The notes under the pieces: model-generated
The model's database searches: none
What the model was told of the DNA's origin: nothing
What the model saw: only the letters and a program-made list of their open reading frames with translations
Program-made: the position numbers and the translations under genes
Source: JACTUA01 sp964551875
GTDB lineage: Archaea > Halobacteriota > Methanomicrobia > Methanomicrobiales > JACTUA01
DNA: 10,144 nt
Assembly: GCA_964551875.1 (NCBI GenBank)
Contig: CAZKEV010000060.1
Location: 1 to 10,144 of the forward strand
Direction of reading: 5' to 3'
Part shown: one piece after another, positions 1-6,560 of the stretch
How the letters are laid out: each line of letters starts with the position of its first letter
How positions within the stretch are numbered: position 1 is the stretch's first letter

Positions 1-109
1 GGTATTTCATGGAGTCGGCGGGAGGGGTGAGCACCTCCGGCCCCTCGTGCCAGGCTCTCTCGAAGTCATCCTTTGCCCGTTCCCTGAACTTCCCTGCGTC
101 GAACTTCAT
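1..109 (-). CDS. sepS: O-phosphoserine--tRNA(Cys) ligase (SepRS), N-terminal fragment, runs off the window
   Basis: Only the first 36 codons are inside the window; the protein starts MKFDAGKFRERAKDDFERAW and the gene continues past position 1. The pattern M-K-F-D, then A-K-x-D-F-E-x-A-W, and a Tyr-containing segment about 15 residues later matches the N-terminus I recall for methanogen SepRS (for example the M. jannaschii protein). Known role of the family: a class II aminoacyl-tRNA synthetase that loads phosphoserine onto tRNA-Cys, which SepCysS then converts to Cys-tRNA in methanogens lacking or supplementing CysRS. The ATG at 109-107 overlaps the taw1 stop as ATGA, so it is probably translationally coupled and the last visible gene of the prf1 unit. 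The catalytic domain is outside the window, so the identity rests on a short N-terminal match. Confidence 0.72.
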   Translation of the reverse strand, partial: MKFDAGKFRERAKDDFERAWHEGPEVLTPPADSMKY

Positions 110-999
110 CCCATCCGCTCCAGGAGCACCACCCGGCTCGCCGGGCTCTCGTCCCGTATCTCGTAATCGGAGCTGCCCGAGAGGGACTCGGCAAAGGCCT
201 GGATCTCCCCGTGCTCGGGCATGTTCTCCTTCTTCAATCGTTTTCTACTGTATCCCAGAAACATATAACCCTTCACTTCCACGAACCGTGCACCGGATTC
301 CTGGATCAGCCTCCCGTAGAGGTCCGGCCGGATGTCATTCTCTCCCCGCACGAGGGTGATCCGGATGGCCGACCTCCTCTGTCCCAGGATACCGAGGCTC
401 TCCACGACCCTCTCCCAGCTATCGGCGACGGGGCGGCAGAGCTTCTGGTAGGTCTCCCGATCCGGTGCAGAGAGCGAGACATACGTCTGGAAGGGGTGTA
501 CCTGTTCAAGGACCCACGGGCGTGTTCCGTTCGAGACGAGGAAGGTGGTATAGCCGCGGCCATGAAGGAGATCGACGAGCTCCGCGAGGTGCGGGTAGCA
601 GGTCGGTTCTCCTGCGAGGGAGATGGCCACATGCCTGGGAAGGAGGGCGTCCCGGAACCGTTCAGGGGTAACCCGGGGGGAGACCTTGTACCCCGAGAGG
701 CCGCGCTTCTGGAGATCAGGGAGGCGATCCACGATGAGCCCGGGCGGGCAGTCGGCGTCAGTGGCCGGTTCATGCTCGAAGGATCGCCAGCAGAAAAGGC
801 ACCGCTGAGTGCACCGGAGGGTGGGGGTCATCTGGATGCAGCGGTGGCTCTCGATCCCGTAGAACTGGTGCTTGTAGCACATCCCGCCGCCGCAGAGGGC
901 CCTCTTGCACCAGAGGCAGGGCTTCACCGCCGCAGAGGAGCCCGGGGAGACGAACTGGTAGCCCTGCCTGCGCAGCTGCTCACATGGTGCTGAGGGCAT
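106..999 (-). CDS. taw1: tRNA 4-demethylwyosine synthase Taw1 (TYW1-type radical SAM enzyme)
   Basis: 297 residues. Taw1 condenses pyruvate carbons onto N1-methylguanosine-37 of tRNA-Phe to form 4-demethylwyosine, the tricyclic core of wyosine bases next to the anticodon. The radical SAM motif is Cys63-x3-Cys67-x2-Cys70 (RCTQRCLFCWR). A second set of Cys at 28, 41 and 54, spaced 13 and 13 residues, matches the ligands described for the extra [4Fe-4S] cluster of archaeal TYW1; additional Cys31 and Cys36 lie between them. SLAGEPTCYP (around 127-136) is the GGEP-like SAM-binding strand, and SNGT follows. The ATG at 999 lies 20 bases inside the end of argS; it is kept because no other standard start precedes the cluster cysteines and their spacing from the N-terminus fits the family. 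The TGA stop overlaps the sepS ATG. Archaeal Taw1 lacks the flavodoxin domain of eukaryotic TYW1, as here. Confidence 0.95.
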   Translation of the reverse strand: MPSAPCEQLRRQGYQFVSPGSSAAVKPCLWCKRALCGGGMCYKHQFYGIESHRCIQMTPTLRCTQRCLFCWRSFEHEPATDADCPPGLIVDRLPDLQKRGLSGYKVSPRVTPERFRDALLPRHVAISLAGEPTCYPHLAELVDLLHGRGYTTFLVSNGTRPWVLEQVHPFQTYVSLSAPDRETYQKLCRPVADSWERVVESLGILGQRRSAIRITLVRGENDIRPDLYGRLIQESGARFVEVKGYMFLGYSRKRLKKENMPEHGEIQAFAESLSGSSDYEIRDESPASRVVLLERMG

Positions 1000-2641
1000 C
1001 GATCCCCAGGGTGAGGAGGGCTTCTTTCAGGGTGTTCTCGGTGGCAGAGACCAGGGTGAGGCGGCTGTCCCGGGTCCTCCCCTCGCTCTTCAGGACCGGG
1101 AGGTGCTGGTAGAGGGTGTTGAAGAGGTTCGCGAGCTCGTGGGCATATGCCGCGAGCAGGTGGGGGCGGAGTTCCACAGTCACCCGCTCGACCACGGCGG
1201 GGAACCGGGCGATGGCCTTTGCAAGGGCGATCTCCTGCGGATCCTGGAACTCATAAGCCTGGGTGAAGGGGCCTGCCTTCTCCATGATGGAGCACGCCCG
1301 TGCATGGGCGTACTGGATGTAAGGGCCGCTCTGCCGCTCGAAGTCCAGGGCCTCCTTCCAGTCGAAGACCATGGCCTTCTCCGGTGAGATCTTCACCATG
1401 TCGTACCGGATTGCCGCAAGGGAGACGGCCCGGGCAATCGCTCTCCTGGTCTCTTCGTCGAGCTCGGTGCGCCGGTTCGTCACCTCGTCGAAGGCCCGGG
1501 CGGCAATCTCGGCCATGAGGGCATCCGCCGAGACGAACTTCCCCTGCCGGGTTGACATGGAACCCTCGGGGAGGGATACGAACTCGAAGTGGACGATGGT
1601 GGGGATGGTCTCGCCCAGGATCCTGAGGGTTGCAGCGAGCTGGGCCCCGATGAGCTTGTGGTCCGCCCCGAGGACATCGATGATCCGGCTGAAATTGCGG
1701 CCCTTCCAGATATGGTAGGCGATGTCCCGGGCCGCATAGACCGTGGTCCCGTCGCTCCTCCTGAGGATGTAGGGCTTCCCGAACCCATGGGCAGAGAGGT
1801 CGAGCCATATCGTCTCATCCTCGCGATACTCCTCGAGCCTCCGGATCCGGGAGAGCACCCTCCCGACGTCCCCGTTCCGTACGAAGTCGCTCTCCCAGAT
1901 GAACCGGTCATGGGAGACCCCGAGGTCTGAGAGGGTCTTTTTGATCCCGTCGAGGCAGATCGTGACCGCGGTCCGGAACTTCTTCGTGACCTCTGGGTCC
2001 CCTGCCTCGACCTTCTGCATGAGCCGGTCTATCTCAGATACGGCATCCGGGGTCCCCTCAAGCTCGCGGTTGGCCGCGATGTATGACCTCGCGATCCTGT
2101 CGTCCCCCTTCTCCCCGGGATCCCCCTCTCCGTAGCGATCGACTGCCCAGACGACAATTGCGATCTGCCTCCCCATATCGTTCACATAATAATGGGTCTC
2201 GACCCGGTACCCCGCCTTCCGGAAGGCGCGGGTGAGGCAGTCCCCGATGATGGTGTTCCTGATATGGCCGACGTGAAGGGGGCCGTTCGGGTTCGCGGAG
2301 GTATGCTCGATGATAACCCGGCCATCCTTCGCGGGGAGGGTCCCGTATCCGGGTCTCACTGCCGCGAGGATCGAGTCGCGGAGATAGTCCTCGCCGAAGA
2401 CGAAGTTGATGTACGGTCCCGTGGCATGGACCTTTATACCCGCAAGGTCGGGCCTCGCGCCGAGGTCCTTCGCGAGATCGAGAGCGATTTTTACCGGAGA
2501 GGTGCGCTCCCGTTTCGCGAGCGCAAAGGCGATGGTGGAGGCGAGGTCCCCGTGCTCCCCGCCATCGACGATGCACGGGTCGCTCTCGCCTGTCCTCTCC
2601 TGGATGGCCCGTCCGACCCGGGCTGAGTACTCGAGGAACAT
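980..2641 (-). CDS. argS: arginyl-tRNA synthetase (ArgRS)
   Basis: 553 residues from the ATG at 2641, a usual length for class I ArgRS. It charges tRNA-Arg with arginine in the cytoplasm. An N-terminal Add-1-type tRNA-recognition region (about 1-100) precedes the Rossmann catalytic core. The HIGH motif is HVGH at 123-126 within SANPNGPLHVGHIRN. The KMSKS counterpart is SMSTRQGK at 361-368, a degenerate archaeal form with Ser for the first Lys. The C-terminal DALR-type anticodon-binding helices start near residue 440 (YIQYAHARAC). The frame stays open for 51 codons upstream, but that part runs inside prf1 and is Ser/Arg-rich nonsense; MFLEYSARVG is the natural ArgRS beginning. The ATG sits one base after the prf1 TAG, with little Shine-Dalgarno signal, so translation probably depends on ribosomes finishing prf1. 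The TGA end overlaps taw1 by 20 bases. Confidence 0.96.
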   Translation of the reverse strand: MFLEYSARVGRAIQERTGESDPCIVDGGEHGDLASTIAFALAKRERTSPVKIALDLAKDLGARPDLAGIKVHATGPYINFVFGEDYLRDSILAAVRPGYGTLPAKDGRVIIEHTSANPNGPLHVGHIRNTIIGDCLTRAFRKAGYRVETHYYVNDMGRQIAIVVWAVDRYGEGDPGEKGDDRIARSYIAANRELEGTPDAVSEIDRLMQKVEAGDPEVTKKFRTAVTICLDGIKKTLSDLGVSHDRFIWESDFVRNGDVGRVLSRIRRLEEYREDETIWLDLSAHGFGKPYILRRSDGTTVYAARDIAYHIWKGRNFSRIIDVLGADHKLIGAQLAATLRILGETIPTIVHFEFVSLPEGSMSTRQGKFVSADALMAEIAARAFDEVTNRRTELDEETRRAIARAVSLAAIRYDMVKISPEKAMVFDWKEALDFERQSGPYIQYAHARACSIMEKAGPFTQAYEFQDPQEIALAKAIARFPAVVERVTVELRPHLLAAYAHELANLFNTLYQHLPVLKSEGRTRDSRLTLVSATENTLKEALLTLGIDALSTM

Positions 2642-2642
2642 C

Positions 2643-3932
2643 CTAGAATCCCGTCCGGTACCGGAGGATGGCGGCGATGCCCCCGAATGCGTTGAAGAGT
2701 ACGGACCCTTCCTCGAACTCGTCCGAGATGATCTCAACCTTGGCCCCGCCCCTGTCTGCGAGCTGGGTGAGCGCCTCGACGATGTCCACCTCATCCTCGA
2801 TGACGAGGGGGGTCGAGCAGGACGGGCAGCCCCCGAGCTCGATCTCCTGGAGCTTCACCCCCGCCTCGGTCTGCACCGTGGTCTCATGGCGGTGGGTGCA
2901 GTTCGGGCACCGGATCCTCACTCGCACCTTGCGCAGCCGGGACGAGAGGAGGAGGGTGGCCACAGAGCCCGCCTCAAGGTTCTTCCTGACCGACTCCTCA
3001 CCGTAGGCCGCGTTGCCGTTCTCTTTCACGAGCTCCTGGAGGAAGCGGGTCATGACGGTCTTCTCACGGACGATATCCATCCCCTTGAGGGCATCCTGGG
3101 CCGCGTCCACGAGCTCGGTAAGGCCGCTCTCGTTCGTGTAGGAGACGTCGAAGAGGCCGATGACCCTCTTCTGGATCTCGTGGTGGAGGAACCCGCCGTT
3201 CCCGAACTCCTCCTTCGTGGGGCTCGGCCCGCCGATGAGGACGCCCTTGAACCGCTCGAAGAAGTCTTTCTCGGCGATGAATGCCGCGCTCGCCCGCTCC
3301 CCCACCTTCTTGAAGAACTCGTTGATGGCGATGAGCCGGAGGCGCGCGAACCGTACCGAGGACTGCCCGCCCTTCCGCTGCTTGCCGGGGACCGTGGAGG
3401 TCACGCCGGAGATCGGCTCGATCCGGTCCCCCCGGAGGAACCCGAAGTAGGCCTCACGGCGATCGATGACGATGAGCCCGTAGACCTGCTTCTCCACGAG
3501 CATGCCCATGAGGGGCTCGAGCTCGAACTGCGAGGAGCAGCGATACATGTAGAGGTTGAGGGGCTCGGGTGGTTCGATGATGGTGCACTCGAGGTCCGTG
3601 CGGTCGCCCCCGAGGAGCACCGTCCCGCAGAAGACGGCCATGCCGTTCGGCGGCGGGCGCTTGTAGTACTTGAGCCGTGCGAGGATCGAGGAGATGGCGG
3701 ACTGGACATTGGTCCGGGTCTGCTTGGACTTGATGTTGGCACACTGGCCGTACTCGTCCCTCAGCTGGCCTACAACGTCGTGGATCTGCTTGTCGGGCGG
3801 GATGTAGAGGGTGATGAGCTCGGTGCCGCTCCCCTCCTTGGCCTCGAGCTTCTCGAGCGTCTTCTTGAACTCGTAGCGCCGCCGGGCTTCGTCCTTCTCC
3901 TGCTCGACCTCGGCTGCCTTCTCGGTGTTCAC
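2643..3932 (-). CDS. prf1: peptide chain release factor aRF1
   Basis: 429 residues. aRF1 reads all three stop codons in the ribosomal A site and triggers release of the finished protein; with ABCE1 it also takes part in recycling. N domain: GTE at 36-38 (the GTx stop-reading motif), NIKS at 66-69 and YRCSSQF at 130-136 (the YxCxxxF motif). Middle domain: GGQ at 188-190 in KGGQSSVRFARLR, the catalytic peptidyl-tRNA hydrolysis motif. C domain: a zinc mini-domain with Cys342-x2-Cys345 and Cys369-x2-Cys372. The start is GTG at 3932: the frame is open upstream to a TGA at about 3977-3975 with no ATG, and a GGGAG at 3942-3946 sits 9 bases before the GTG. It is the first gene of the prf1-argS-taw1-sepS unit, preceded by its own TATA box and a structured leader. 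Its own stop is TAG. Confidence 0.96.
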   Translation of the reverse strand: MNTEKAAEVEQEKDEARRRYEFKKTLEKLEAKEGSGTELITLYIPPDKQIHDVVGQLRDEYGQCANIKSKQTRTNVQSAISSILARLKYYKRPPPNGMAVFCGTVLLGGDRTDLECTIIEPPEPLNLYMYRCSSQFELEPLMGMLVEKQVYGLIVIDRREAYFGFLRGDRIEPISGVTSTVPGKQRKGGQSSVRFARLRLIAINEFFKKVGERASAAFIAEKDFFERFKGVLIGGPSPTKEEFGNGGFLHHEIQKRVIGLFDVSYTNESGLTELVDAAQDALKGMDIVREKTVMTRFLQELVKENGNAAYGEESVRKNLEAGSVATLLLSSRLRKVRVRIRCPNCTHRHETTVQTEAGVKLQEIELGGCPSCSTPLVIEDEVDIVEALTQLADRGGAKVEIISDEFEEGSVLFNAFGGIAAILRYRTGF

Positions 3933-3941
3933 TGTTTCCTG

Positions 3942-3946
3942 CTCCC
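3942..3946 (-). promoter_or_regulatory. ribosome binding site deciding the prf1 GTG start
   Basis: GGGAG on the minus strand, 9 bases before the GTG at 3932-3930. It supports the GTG because no in-frame ATG exists between the upstream in-frame stop and this codon. Confidence 0.6.
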
Positions 3947-3949
3947 GTT

Positions 3950-3972
3950 CATCCTCCTTCGGCAGGAGGATG
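3950..3972 (-). promoter_or_regulatory. perfect 9-bp hairpin in the prf1 leader
   Basis: On the minus strand, CATCCTCCT (3972-3964), loop GCCGA, then AGGAGGATG (3958-3950): nine perfect pairs around a 5-base loop. It lies 18 bases before the prf1 GTG and entirely inside the first leader mini-ORF; its 3' arm holds a GGAGG and the ATG of the second. No T-run follows on either strand, so it does not look like a terminator. A regulatory role is inferred from position only. Confidence 0.5.
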
Positions 3973-4019
3973 CCTCATCTCCGGATGCCCGGATTCTTCC
4001 CTAATATGAGCCCCGATGC

Positions 4020-4027
4020 TATATAAA
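4020..4027 (-). promoter_or_regulatory. archaeal TATA box for the prf1-argS-taw1-sepS unit
   Basis: TTTATATA on the minus strand, a perfect match to the common methanogen box, inside the 126-base gap between prf1 and the lipoprotein gene. Placing transcription start about 25 bases downstream gives a start near 3996-4000 and a leader of about 65 bases before the GTG. The upstream BRE-like segment (CGATG) is weak. The rest of this gap (3979-4058) shows nothing else clear; no terminator T-run is seen after the lipoprotein gene. Confidence 0.7.
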
Positions 4028-4058
4028 CATCGAGCGGGGGCCGGAGGGCGGGCGGGTA

Positions 4059-4931
4059 TCACACGGAGGTGCAGATCCCGACCACCTTCGCATCGACCTC
4101 CTCGTTCTCGCCATGGGTCCCGTTGAAGACGATGAACTCCTTCGGGCTCCCTGCATGTCTGAAGAGGGCCTCGCCCTGTGCGAACGGGATGATGGGATCC
4201 CGCATCGAATGGAAGATCCAGACGTGCCTGGGCGCGATCTTCCCGATGGCATGGTCCGGATCGATGGAGAGGAGGAACCGGGAGGCGTTCCCGGTGTACT
4301 GGTTCCCGGCGAGATCGAAGCCCGACGTCGATACGCCGATATACCCTGAGAAGCCCGGGTCCGCTGCCGCCGCGATGGCGGCCGAGCGCCCCCCGTTGGA
4401 CGCGCCCATGGAGTACACCGGCACCTTCCACGAGCGGGCGATGATCCCCCGAGCAGCCGAGAGGTCGCAGGCGGTCTTGTAGGTCCCGGGCCAGGCGCCC
4501 ATATCGAAGGCCATGAACTCGAGTTCCAGGTCGAAGGGCCTCCCCCGGGTCTCCCCCCCGTTCCCCCGGAGGTCGAGGACGAGGGCGGCGCACCCGGCCA
4601 GGGCATAGGCCTCGATCCGGTCCCTCTCCGCCTCCTTCGTCACCCCGGCGCCCGGCGCGAGGATGACAGCCCCGCGGGGGTTCTCGGGTGCTGCAAGAAG
4701 CCCGTACACCTCTTCATCGATGTCTTGGAAGGACACCTCCGAGAGGGTGAGCGAGGCATTCTTCTCGAGAATATGCTCGTTCACGGACGCGGGTGCAGGG
4801 CAGGTGAGGGAGAGGTAACCGTCGCCCGACACCGACCAGGATGGGCCGCTGCCGTTCCCTGTTCCGGCACAGCCCGCCCCGAGGATCAGTCCACCCAGGA
4901 GGACTGCGAGGATAACAAAACTGTACCGCAT
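4059..4931 (-). CDS. lipoprotein-anchored alpha/beta hydrolase (serine hydrolase, substrate unknown)
   Basis: 290 residues. The N-terminus (residues 1-20) is a short positively charged start and a hydrophobic stretch ending in LGAGC, a lipobox with Cys21 as the predicted lipidated residue, so the protein is expected on the outer face of the cell membrane. The linker at 22-35 is Gly/Ser-rich. The body is an alpha/beta hydrolase: oxyanion-side APGAG at 92-96, the DLRGNG turn at 120-125, the nucleophile Ser178 in GASNG (GxSxG), a candidate acid Asp245 in SMRDP, and His273 in NGTHG. The substrate cannot be read; dienelactone hydrolase/esterase-like proteins share this layout. The start is supported by GAGGTGA four bases before the ATG; that element overlaps the stop of the Nudix gene, so the two are co-transcribed. 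Confidence 0.85.
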   Translation of the reverse strand: MRYSFVILAVLLGGLILGAGCAGTGNGSGPSWSVSGDGYLSLTCPAPASVNEHILEKNASLTLSEVSFQDIDEEVYGLLAAPENPRGAVILAPGAGVTKEAERDRIEAYALAGCAALVLDLRGNGGETRGRPFDLELEFMAFDMGAWPGTYKTACDLSAARGIIARSWKVPVYSMGASNGGRSAAIAAAADPGFSGYIGVSTSGFDLAGNQYTGNASRFLLSIDPDHAIGKIAPRHVWIFHSMRDPIIPFAQGEALFRHAGSPKEFIVFNGTHGENEEVDAKVVGICTSV

Positions 4932-4935
4932 CCCC

Positions 4936-4942
4936 TCACCTC
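4936..4942 (-). promoter_or_regulatory. strong Shine-Dalgarno for the lipoprotein hydrolase
   Basis: GAGGTGA on the minus strand, complementary to the archaeal 16S 3' end (CACCUCC), four bases (GGGG) before the ATG at 4931. It is formed by the last bases of the Nudix gene, including its TGA stop. Confidence 0.7.
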
Positions 4943-5433
4943 AGGCACCGGCAGACAAGGGCGATGGTCTTGGCATCGCAGATCCTGCCGTCGCGAACCA
5001 TGGCAGGGACCTCGGAAGAGGGGACCCTGACCACCTCGATCTCCTCGTCCTCATCTTTTGTATACTCATGGGACGGGGTGAGGTCCCGGACCTCGAAGAG
5101 ATGGATCTTCTCGGTGGTGAAGCCCGGGGTGGTGTAGATGAAACCCCGGGGGATGAAGCGTGCGCCCGAGAGGCCGGTCTCCTCGACGAGCTCCCTCAGT
5201 GCCGTTGCAAGAGGGGTCTCGCCCGGGTCCATGGTCCCGGCCGGGGCCTCACAGAGGTACTCCCCGATGGCGAACCGGAACTGGCGGAGGAGGATGCAGG
5301 TATCTCCCTCTATAGGGAGCATCGCCGCCGCATCCCCCGGGTGGATGACGACCCGCTCCTTCTCCCTCCCCGAGGGGAGTCGGTAGAGCTCCTTTACCAC
5401 CCGGAGCCTCTTCCCTCGATAAATCTCTGTCAT
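4936..5433 (-). CDS. Nudix hydrolase, probably ADP-ribose pyrophosphatase type
   Basis: 165 residues. The complete Nudix box runs from Gly66 to Leu88 (G-x5-E-x7-R-E-x2-E-E-x-G-L), with metal-binding Glu81, Glu84 and Glu85. Pro103, 15 residues after the box in TTPGFTTE, is the feature usually taken to mark ADP-ribose pyrophosphatases, and the N-terminal beta-rich part (FRFAIGEYLCEAPAG, about 52-66) is also typical of that subgroup. The likely reaction is ADP-ribose or another nucleoside diphosphate sugar to AMP plus sugar phosphate, in the cytoplasm; the exact substrate is inference. The ATG at 5433 has GAGG seven bases before it. It lies 42 bases downstream of queE with no TATA box between, and 4 bases upstream of the lipoprotein gene, so it is probably part of the que transcript. 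Confidence 0.9.
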   Translation of the reverse strand: MTEIYRGKRLRVVKELYRLPSGREKERVVIHPGDAAAMLPIEGDTCILLRQFRFAIGEYLCEAPAGTMDPGETPLATALRELVEETGLSGARFIPRGFIYTTPGFTTEKIHLFEVRDLTPSHEYTKDEDEEIEVVRVPSSEVPAMVRDGRICDAKTIALVCRCLR

Positions 5434-5475
5434 CGATACGCCTCGCCTGACCTGGAGAATACCTTCCTCATCTCA

Positions 5476-6084
5476 TCATCTCACACCGAGGATCCTGTGG
5501 AGCTGGACTTGGAACCTCACCGGCAGATTCCTCTCCAGGACCTCCCGGGCCAGGGCACCATAGTCAGATCCGTATACCGGTGAGATGAGGTACTCCCCCG
5601 CGATGGGGTGGGATGCGATGACCTCCCGGGCATAGCCGAGATCCTCTGTCCCGTTCACCACGAACTTCACCGCATCGCCCGAACGGATCCGTGAGAGGAG
5701 GGAGAGATCGCTCTCCTCACCCGATGAGGGGCACTTCACGTCCATGCAGATGGAGGCGTGCGCCTGGAGGGGCGAGAAGTCGATGGTCCCGTTCGTCTCG
5801 ATCTCCACCTCGTAACCGGCCTCGTCGAGCTGCTTCACGAGCGCTCCCAGCTCCTCCTTCTGGATGAGGGGCTCACCGCCGGTGATGCAGACCCTGGCGC
5901 ATGAGGAGAACTCCACCGCCTGGAAGACATCCCCGACCGGCACCTCCTTCCCGCCCTCACGCGCGTAGGGGGTGTCGCACCAGGAGCAGTTCAGGTTGCA
6001 GCCCGAGAGCCGGACGAAGGTGGTGATCAGCCCCTGGCTCCGCCCTTCGCCCTGGATGGAGCGGAAGATCTCACTGATCCTCAT
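5476..6084 (-). CDS. queE: 7-carboxy-7-deazaguanine synthase QueE
   Basis: 202 residues. QueE is a radical SAM enzyme that contracts 6-carboxytetrahydropterin to 7-carboxy-7-deazaguanine, the step after QueD on the path to preQ0, which archaea insert into tRNA at position 15 and turn into archaeosine. The cluster motif is Cys29-x3-Cys33-x2-Cys36 followed by Asp-Thr (CNLNCSWCDT). The N-terminal EIFRSIQGEG is a family hallmark that binds substrate and SAM; ITGGEP at about 68-73 is the SAM strand, and the C-terminal QVQLHRILG is also typical. The ATG at 6084 lies 14 bases inside the end of queD, with AGGT close before it, so expression is tightly coupled to queD. QueC, the next enzyme, is not in this window. 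Confidence 0.96.
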   Translation of the reverse strand: MRISEIFRSIQGEGRSQGLITTFVRLSGCNLNCSWCDTPYAREGGKEVPVGDVFQAVEFSSCARVCITGGEPLIQKEELGALVKQLDEAGYEVEIETNGTIDFSPLQAHASICMDVKCPSSGEESDLSLLSRIRSGDAVKFVVNGTEDLGYAREVIASHPIAGEYLISPVYGSDYGALAREVLERNLPVRFQVQLHRILGVR

Positions 6085-6484
6085 AGACCTGCTCTGCGCA
6101 GCATGTATCGGACTCCCAGACCCGGATCCGCACCACCCGCGCCCCGCTGCCGCCGAGCTTGCACTCCCTGTCCAGGAGCCTCCGGATCTCCCCGGCCAGC
6201 ACCTCGCTCGAGGGATCCCCGTCTGTGGTCACGACGGGCTGGAACTTCTCCAGGCAGGCGACCATGGGATCCTCGCGGTTCAGGATCACCTGGTGATCGA
6301 ACCGCTCGACGACCTCCCTGATGGCGTTGAAGTCCACCAGGATGCCGGTCCGTTCGTCGATCTCCCCCGCGAGCCAGACCTCCACCTTCCAGCGGTGGCC
6401 ATGGAGGTTTTTGCATTTCCCCTCGTAGTGGAGGAGCCGGTGGGATGCATCGAAGCAGACCTCCTTGTAGATCCTGGTCTCCAT
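6071..6484 (-). CDS. queD: 6-carboxytetrahydropterin synthase QueD
   Basis: 137 residues from the ATG at 6484. QueD turns 7,8-dihydroneopterin triphosphate into 6-carboxy-5,6,7,8-tetrahydropterin, the second committed step towards 7-deazaguanine tRNA bases (archaeosine in archaea). Zinc ligands are His15, His28 and His30; the catalytic Cys24 stands in CKNLHGH, the CxxxHxH form that marks QueD rather than the PTPS-III form with Glu. Asp63-His64 and Glu124 complete the usual active-site set. The frame runs open 26 codons further to 6562, but METRIYKEVCFDASHR is the normal T-fold beginning and a TATA box lies within the extension, so the shorter start was chosen. No Shine-Dalgarno precedes it (the upstream bases are AATTACCTCCTGC), consistent with a leaderless message. 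Confidence 0.93.
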   Translation of the reverse strand: METRIYKEVCFDASHRLLHYEGKCKNLHGHRWKVEVWLAGEIDERTGILVDFNAIREVVERFDHQVILNREDPMVACLEKFQPVVTTDGDPSSEVLAGEIRRLLDRECKLGGSGARVVRIRVWESDTCCAEQVYEDQ

Positions 6485-6509
6485 GCAGGAGGTAATTGGC
6501 CGGCGGGAG

Positions 6510-6515
6510 ATATAA
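6510..6515 (-). promoter_or_regulatory. TATA-like box close to queD (near-leaderless start)
   Basis: TTATAT on the minus strand (context TCTTATATCTCC). Its centre is about 28 bases before the queD ATG, so transcription starting 22-27 bases downstream would begin within about 0-6 bases of the start codon. Confidence 0.5.
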
Positions 6516-6560
6516 GACCCCTCCACCCCGCCCGCCATCCCGTCGTCCCGGGCCTGCCAC

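Larger units (their letters stand above)
3929..3978 (-). other. two overlapping leader mini-ORFs ahead of prf1 (possible, unproven)
   Basis: Within the predicted prf1 leader, ATG at 3978 begins a 9-codon frame (MRHPPAEGG) ending in TGA at 3951-3949. That TGA overlaps an ATG at 3952 as ATGA, which opens a 7-codon frame (MNGSRKQ) ending in TGA at 3931-3929. This second TGA overlaps the prf1 GTG start as GTGA. Both therefore end in UGA, a codon read by aRF1, and the chain leads directly into aRF1. The sequence shows the frames; that they are translated or regulatory is inference. Ribosome binding for the first is poor, since GGAG abuts the ATG with no spacer. Confidence 0.3.

Noticed and set aside
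211..993. A 260-codon plus-strand frame antisense to taw1
   Set aside because: It mirrors the taw1 frame, has no recognisable domain or ribosome binding site, and is a GC-rich shadow.
2058..2645. Read-through of the prf1 TAG (pyrrolysine or suppression), since the frame stays open for nearly 200 codons
   Set aside because: The continuation is an Arg/Pro/Gly-rich shadow frame of argS. Both prf1 and fusA, well-conserved genes of normal length, end in TAG, which suggests TAG serves as an ordinary stop here.
2642..2794. Upstream extension of argS by 51 residues
   Set aside because: The extension lies wholly within prf1 in another frame and is Ser/Arg-rich; the ATG at 2641 gives a normal ArgRS N-terminus directly after the prf1 stop.
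3950..3972. The 9-bp hairpin as an intrinsic terminator
   Set aside because: No T-run follows it on either strand, and it lies downstream of the prf1 TATA box, so it belongs to the prf1 leader.
2406..4004. A 532-codon open frame on the plus strand, antisense to prf1 and the start of argS
   Set aside because: It is the complement of well-defined aRF1 and ArgRS coding sequence with all their motifs. Its translation is Leu/Glu/Arg/Asp-rich and low in recognisable structure, as expected from antisense frames of GAG/CTC-rich genes.
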